From positions 124,001 through 188,000 of the forward strand of contig JAENYP010000006.1 in assembly GCA_016841725.1 (NCBI GenBank): a stretch of DNA of 64,000 nucleotides, in the 5' to 3' direction. The DNA is from Thermincola carboxydiphila (GTDB lineage Bacteria > Bacillota > Thermincolia > Thermincolales > UBA2595). Under the pieces are notes generated by a model. The model saw only the letters and a list, made by a program, of their open reading frames with translations. It searched no databases and had not been told where the DNA came from. The position numbers were made by a program, and so were the translations under genes. Shown in pieces: positions 59,496-64,000 of the stretch. Position 1 is the stretch's first letter. Each line of letters begins with the position of its first letter.

Positions 59496-59533
59496 AATGG
59501 TGTATTTTGCCGAACAGGGCAAAATGCACCATT
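59496..59533 (+). promoter_or_regulatory. 16-bp hairpin followed by acttttt, just downstream of a -10-like TATAAT (59490-59495)
   Basis: aatggtgtattttgcc-gaacag-ggcaaaatgcaccatt (one T-G wobble); in the 5' region of the sensor kinase gene. Confidence 0.6.
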
Positions 59534-59590
59534 ACTTTTTCTAATCAGAATCGAATATATGCTAAAAGGCTGTAAATAAGGGGGGAGAAA

Positions 59591-61330
59591 ATGCAGTATC
59601 AGTATATTCCATACATCTGGCTCCTGATGGTGTCTGCAGTGATCTCCCTGTCCCTGGGCATATATGCACTGTCCAGGCGGCGCAATTCCAAAGGCGCTAT
59701 AAGCTTTATACTCAGCATGCTTGTGGTGACAATATGGTCTTTAGCCAATGCCCTGGAAATGTCAGCAACTGATTTTTCCACAAAGCTTTTCTGGGCTAAC
59801 GTGCAGTATTTCGCTTTTGGCTATTCCCCTGTTACCTTGCTGGCATTATGCCTGCAATTCACCGGTTATGACAGGTGGATTCAAAATAAAAGGATTTTGT
59901 GGTTTGCAATCATACCCACCATTACTATTATACTTATATGGACTGACGGAATGCATGGTTTGATGAGGTATGATATGCATATGGATTACAGCGGTTCCTT
60001 CCCGGTAATCGCGAAAAAATATGGGCCTGTTTTTTTCCTTCATGCGGTATACGCACATTCTTTAAATTTAGCCGCAGGGGTGATCCTTATTAGATCGCTA
60101 TTTTTCCGGAATACGGTTTACCGGAAACAGGCCGCTGCATTACTCATTGGATTATGTTTAATCGAATTACCGAATATCTTGTATATTTCCGGTATCAGCC
60201 CAGTGGAAAGGTTTGATATTACACCGATATTCATTGGACCTTCCGGCTTGGTGATTGCATGGGGTATTTTTCGGCTTAAGCTGTTGGATTTGGTGCCATT
60301 AGCGCGCACCACAGTTATTGAGACAATGGATGCAGGTGTGATGGTACTTGATTTACAGAACCGGGTATTGGACATCAATCCTGCCTTCGAAAAAATTGTT
60401 GGTTTATCTGCTTCCCAGATTTCGTCCCGGAGAGCAGACGAAGTCTGTGGTAAAATTCCCGAACTGGCTAAGGCTTGTATGGACAGCAGCATTACCCAAA
60501 CAGAGTTTTATTTAAACACAAAGGAAACAACACGGGTTTACGAGGTCCTGCTTTCTCCGCTTACCGACAGTAAGGGCATACTCATTGGGAGACTCGCAGT
60601 AACCTATGACATAACGGAAAAAAAACAGGCTCAGCAGGCATTTTTAAAGCAGCAGCGTAAGCTTGCTGTCATTCAGGAGAGAGAGCGGATGGCCAGGGAT
60701 ATGCATGACAATTTGGGCCAGGTGCTGGGGTTCATCAATCTTCAGGCACAGGGCATCAGGCAGGAATTAATAAACGCCGGCATAGAAATTACAACACATA
60801 AGCTTAACAAACTGGTAGATGCCACCCAAGCCGCTCATCATGAAATCAGGGAATATATTTGCAATGCCAGGAATGCAGCAAAATTGGAAAAGGATTTTAT
60901 TACTGAACTGGCTAAGGTTATTATCAGATTTGAGGAACAGACCGGCTTAAGAGTAAAGCCTGATATCCCTATTGATTTTACCGCCCAGGATCTGGAACCC
61001 AATGTCCAGCTTAGTGTACTTAACATTGTCAAAGAAGCTTTGAACAATATCGGGAAACATGCCGGAGCTGACCATGTAAAAATAGCCTTTTCACTTGCCC
61101 GGGAGGAGTTGTCTGCCGCCATAGAGGATGATGGCATGGGTTTTGATGTTTTTAATAGTCATAATGGGAATCAAACCAGGTTTGGATTGGACATAATGCG
61201 GGAGCGCGCGTTGGAGATAGGAGCTCAGCTGGACATTGAATCAACGCCGGGGAAAGGGAGCCGGATTGTTTTGCGTGTACCCATCAGCAAGGGGGAGGGG
61301 AATAGAGATGAAACTGATGTTGGCAGATGA
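59591..61330 (+). CDS. Sensor histidine kinase: N-terminal 7TM (HisK_7TM-like), PAS, HisKA_3/HATPase
   Basis: VIQERERMARDMHDNLGQVLGFINLQAQGIRQEL; NIGKHAGADHVKIAFS; RFGLDIMRERALEIGAQLDIESTPGKGSRIVLRVP. Confidence 0.92.
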   Translation: MQYQYIPYIWLLMVSAVISLSLGIYALSRRRNSKGAISFILSMLVVTIWSLANALEMSATDFSTKLFWANVQYFAFGYSPVTLLALCLQFTGYDRWIQNKRILWFAIIPTITIILIWTDGMHGLMRYDMHMDYSGSFPVIAKKYGPVFFLHAVYAHSLNLAAGVILIRSLFFRNTVYRKQAAALLIGLCLIELPNILYISGISPVERFDITPIFIGPSGLVIAWGIFRLKLLDLVPLARTTVIETMDAGVMVLDLQNRVLDINPAFEKIVGLSASQISSRRADEVCGKIPELAKACMDSSITQTEFYLNTKETTRVYEVLLSPLTDSKGILIGRLAVTYDITEKKQAQQAFLKQQRKLAVIQERERMARDMHDNLGQVLGFINLQAQGIRQELINAGIEITTHKLNKLVDATQAAHHEIREYICNARNAAKLEKDFITELAKVIIRFEEQTGLRVKPDIPIDFTAQDLEPNVQLSVLNIVKEALNNIGKHAGADHVKIAFSLAREELSAAIEDDGMGFDVFNSHNGNQTRFGLDIMRERALEIGAQLDIESTPGKGSRIVLRVPISKGEGNRDETDVGR

Positions 61331-61982
61331 CCATCCTTTATTCCTGGAAGGCCTGCAATACCTTCTGGAAACTCATGGTATTCAGGTTGCCGGTGTGGCC
61401 AAAGATGGTAAAGAAGCGGTTGTTCAAGCCCGGATGCTTCAGCCGGATATTATCCTGATGGATATTAAGATGCCTGTGTGCAGTGGAATGGATGCCTTGA
61501 AGCTGATTAAGGCGGAAATGCCTGAAATTAAAATTGTTATGCTGACAACTTCGGAGGAGGATGAAGATCTCTTTGATGCAGTCAAATATGGCGCCTCAGG
61601 ATACCTTTTGAAAAGCACTAATGCCCGGGAGCTTGTGGACATGCTGTCTGACCTGGAAAAAGGAGAGGTTCCTCTGTCACCGGGCCTGGGTATCCGGTTG
61701 TTAAAAGAATTCAAACCTAGTGGAGCATATGACAATAATGCCTCACCTCAAAGATCAGAGGAAGCTAAGAGGGTACAGCTTACCGAACGGCAGTTGGAAA
61801 TACTGGAAATGGTAGCCAGGGGGATAACCTATAAAGAAGCGGGGGATGCCCTGGGACTTACAGAACGGACTGTAAAATACCATATGGGAAGAATTATTGA
61901 GCTGCTGCAGCTGGAAAACCGGGCTCAGGTGATTGCCTACGCAGCCCGGATGGGACTGGTAAAGTACAGGACTCTTTCATAA
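61308..61982 (+). CDS. NarL/FixJ-family response regulator
   Basis: MKLMLADDHPLFLEGLQYLLETHGIQVAG; LTERQLEILEMVARGITYKEAGDALGLTERTVKYHMGRI. Confidence 0.95.
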   Translation: MKLMLADDHPLFLEGLQYLLETHGIQVAGVAKDGKEAVVQARMLQPDIILMDIKMPVCSGMDALKLIKAEMPEIKIVMLTTSEEDEDLFDAVKYGASGYLLKSTNARELVDMLSDLEKGEVPLSPGLGIRLLKEFKPSGAYDNNASPQRSEEAKRVQLTERQLEILEMVARGITYKEAGDALGLTERTVKYHMGRIIELLQLENRAQVIAYAARMGLVKYRTLS

Positions 61983-61999
61983 AGAGCTGTACTTTTTTT
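61961..61999 (+). terminator. Rho-independent terminator overlapping the regulator stop codon
   Basis: aaagtacaggactctttcataaagagctgtacttttttta. Confidence 0.75.
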
Positions 62000-62112
62000 A
62001 TTGGGATGACTGTACTTTGGTACATTGTTACAAAAGAGCGAAAAATATATAATTATGGTGAAATCTCTATATATAGTAGAGATTTTGTAGAATATTTGTT
62101 AGGGGGGATATC

Positions 62113-64000
62113 ATGAAGAGGAAAGCGTTGGTTTTTCTGCTATCTGCAGCAATGGTTATTGCCATGCTGCCCACAGGAGTATTTGCCGCAGAATTCTCTG
62201 ACATGCCAAATGACTGGTCCACACAAGCTCTTGAAAATGCAGTTGCAAACGGTTTGCTCACAGGGGCAGATGGAAAACTTATGCCAAAAGACAATTTAAC
62301 CAGGGCGCAAATGGCGGTGATTATCAACCGTGCCTTTGGCGCAGAGCATCAGGCTTCGTTAAACAGCTACACTGATGTGGCCTCCGGCGCGTGGTACTAT
62401 GCTGATATGGCCAAGGCGGTGCAGATGAAAACATTTGTCGGCAGCGGCGGCAGGTTGAATCCTGAAAGCAATATTACCCGCGAGGAAGCCTTTGTGGTGC
62501 TTGCCCGTGCCTTCGAGCTAACAGGCAGTGCAGACAGTACGCTTGACAGATTTGCGGACAAATCTGCCATTAGCAGTTGGGCCAAAGACGGCATTGCATC
62601 ACTTGCATCAGCAGGTTATGCTGCCGGCTCTAACGGCCGGCTGAATCCAAAGCAGAACATTACCCGGGCTGAATTCGCCCAGATTATGGACAACCTTTTA
62701 AAGAGCTACATCAAAACCGCAGGCACCTATACAGAGGTCTCAGATGGCAACGTCATGATTAACGCTGCCGAGGTAACCCTTAAAGATGTTACGGTAAAGG
62801 GCGATTTAATAATTGGTGACGGTGTCGGTGACGGTAATATTATTCTTGATAATGTCAAGGTAACGGGAAGAACGGTGGTTCGCGGCGGTGGCGTTAACTC
62901 CATAAGGATTATCGGAGGCAGCGAAATTGCCAGTGTGATTATATCCAAGGTTAACGGAAATGTCCGTGTCGTTACCGAGAGCGGCGCGATGGTAGAAGTA
63001 GTATATATTGATGATGGTAAAGATGATGTTGTTATCGAGGGTAATATTGGCAGTATCGAAGTTGCTGCTTCCAATGTTCCCGTTGTCATTCAAAACGCAG
63101 TGATTACAAGTGTGACAGTAACCGCCCCGGACGCAAGCCTCACTGTTGGCAGCGCCGCAACGGTAACTACGGTTTCTGTAACTCAGGCGGCCCAGGGTGC
63201 GACAATCACTGCGGGTAATGGTGCAACCATTACCAACGTCAACACAGCAGCTCCCAACACAACGGTTGGCGGTACAGGGACAGTCAAAAATGCAAACATA
63301 GAGGGAGATAACTCCAGTATAAATACGGTAGGGACAAAAATTGAGGTTGGTATAAATATAAGCGGTACCAAAGTTGTCGGTGAATCAGTTGTTGGGGGTA
63401 CAGCAGGTACATCGGTCTCCACCGGAGGTGTAGCTGCACCTTCCACAAGCAGTGGCAGCAGCGGTTCATCAAGTGTAGCTGTTGTTTCCATCAGTGTTAC
63501 CGGTGAAGGTGGTGCAGTCACTGTTGTCAATGGTGGTATCTTACAGCTGAATGTAGCTGTAGCGCCGGAGAATGCAACAGATAAGACGGTAACATGGAGT
63601 GTGGCAACATTAGTATACGGCACAGCAACAATTGACACAACCGGATTATTGACCGGGACCGGAGATGGGACGGTACTGGTAACAGCAGCTAATGATGCTT
63701 CCAGTGTGACAGGGACCTTGGAAGTTACAGTAGTTACAGTTGACAAAACTGCCCTCACAGCAGCAATTACAGCAGAAGTAGGAGCAGATCATGCGAACCC
63801 TGTATATGAGTTGACCCAGGCTGATTATACAGCAGAGAGCTGGACAGCATATACAGGTGCCATTACAGTAGCGTTAGCTGTTGAAGACAATGCAAGTGCA
63901 CTGCAGGCAGCAGTAGATGCAGCGGTGACCCCCATTGGGACTGCTAAAGCAGCACTGGTGTTTGCCGGACAGGCAGAGCTGAATACAGCGGTAGCTGAGG
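62113..64000 (+). CDS. SLH-domain surface protein (3' end outside window)
   Basis: MKRKALVFLLSAAMVIAMLPTGVFAAEFSDMPNDWSTQALENAVANGLLTGADGKLMPKDNLTRAQMAVIINRAF; further SLH units, then a Big_2-like VAPENATDKTVTWSVATLVYGTATIDTTGLLTGTGDGTVLVTAAN. No stop to the window end. Confidence 0.9.
   Translation, partial: MKRKALVFLLSAAMVIAMLPTGVFAAEFSDMPNDWSTQALENAVANGLLTGADGKLMPKDNLTRAQMAVIINRAFGAEHQASLNSYTDVASGAWYYADMAKAVQMKTFVGSGGRLNPESNITREEAFVVLARAFELTGSADSTLDRFADKSAISSWAKDGIASLASAGYAAGSNGRLNPKQNITRAEFAQIMDNLLKSYIKTAGTYTEVSDGNVMINAAEVTLKDVTVKGDLIIGDGVGDGNIILDNVKVTGRTVVRGGGVNSIRIIGGSEIASVIISKVNGNVRVVTESGAMVEVVYIDDGKDDVVIEGNIGSIEVAASNVPVVIQNAVITSVTVTAPDASLTVGSAATVTTVSVTQAAQGATITAGNGATITNVNTAAPNTTVGGTGTVKNANIEGDNSSINTVGTKIEVGINISGTKVVGESVVGGTAGTSVSTGGVAAPSTSSGSSGSSSVAVVSISVTGEGGAVTVVNGGILQLNVAVAPENATDKTVTWSVATLVYGTATIDTTGLLTGTGDGTVLVTAANDASSVTGTLEVTVVTVDKTALTAAITAEVGADHANPVYELTQADYTAESWTAYTGAITVALAVEDNASALQAAVDAAVTPIGTAKAALVFAGQAELNTAVAE

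Noticed and set aside
63183-63758. 191-aa minus ORF at the window end (also 62727-63089).
   Set aside because: Antisense to the SLH protein, low-complexity V/P/T-rich translation; the + frame is continuous with clear domains.

Overview
The window looks like a Firmicutes (clostridial/Peptococcaceae-like) chromosome segment. It opens with a complete-looking type I-C CRISPR-Cas operon (cas3, truncated by the window edge, then cas5c-cas8c-cas7c-cas4-cas1-cas2). A leader and one very long CRISPR array follow (7265-17443; by hand about 154 repeats of the 32-mer GTCGCACCCCCTGCGGGTGCGTGGATTGAAAC and about 153 spacers). Downstream is an accessory and housekeeping mosaic: two paralogous Phd/ParE-type TA modules, GH130 and GT4 genes, an orphan carB with a PurF-like gene lacking the N-terminal catalytic Cys, two Uma2 nucleases with different DNA-binding N-termini, and a YtrA-like GntR/ABC operon. 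These are followed by a 1951-aa DUF4011/SF1-helicase/nuclease protein, a lipid-kinase/papain-like fusion, a HepT-MntA pair, an SsuABC-like transporter, multi-domain two-component systems, and large SLH/MBG/stalk-domain surface proteins. Strongest observations: (i) three spacers that differ only at synonymous positions and all encode an (L)IEAGFISNPQ motif that looks like the Amidase_3 endolysin catalytic segment; (ii) an internal Cas11c start with a strong Shine-Dalgarno inside cas8c; (iii) array-remodelling scars, including a spacer plus mutant repeat duplicated 1010 bp apart; (iv) several unusual fusions (Phd-Uma2, DAG kinase-papain-like, double histidine kinase); (v) gene remnants, including a 14-codon mscL stub. 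All calls are by eye; no homology search was run.
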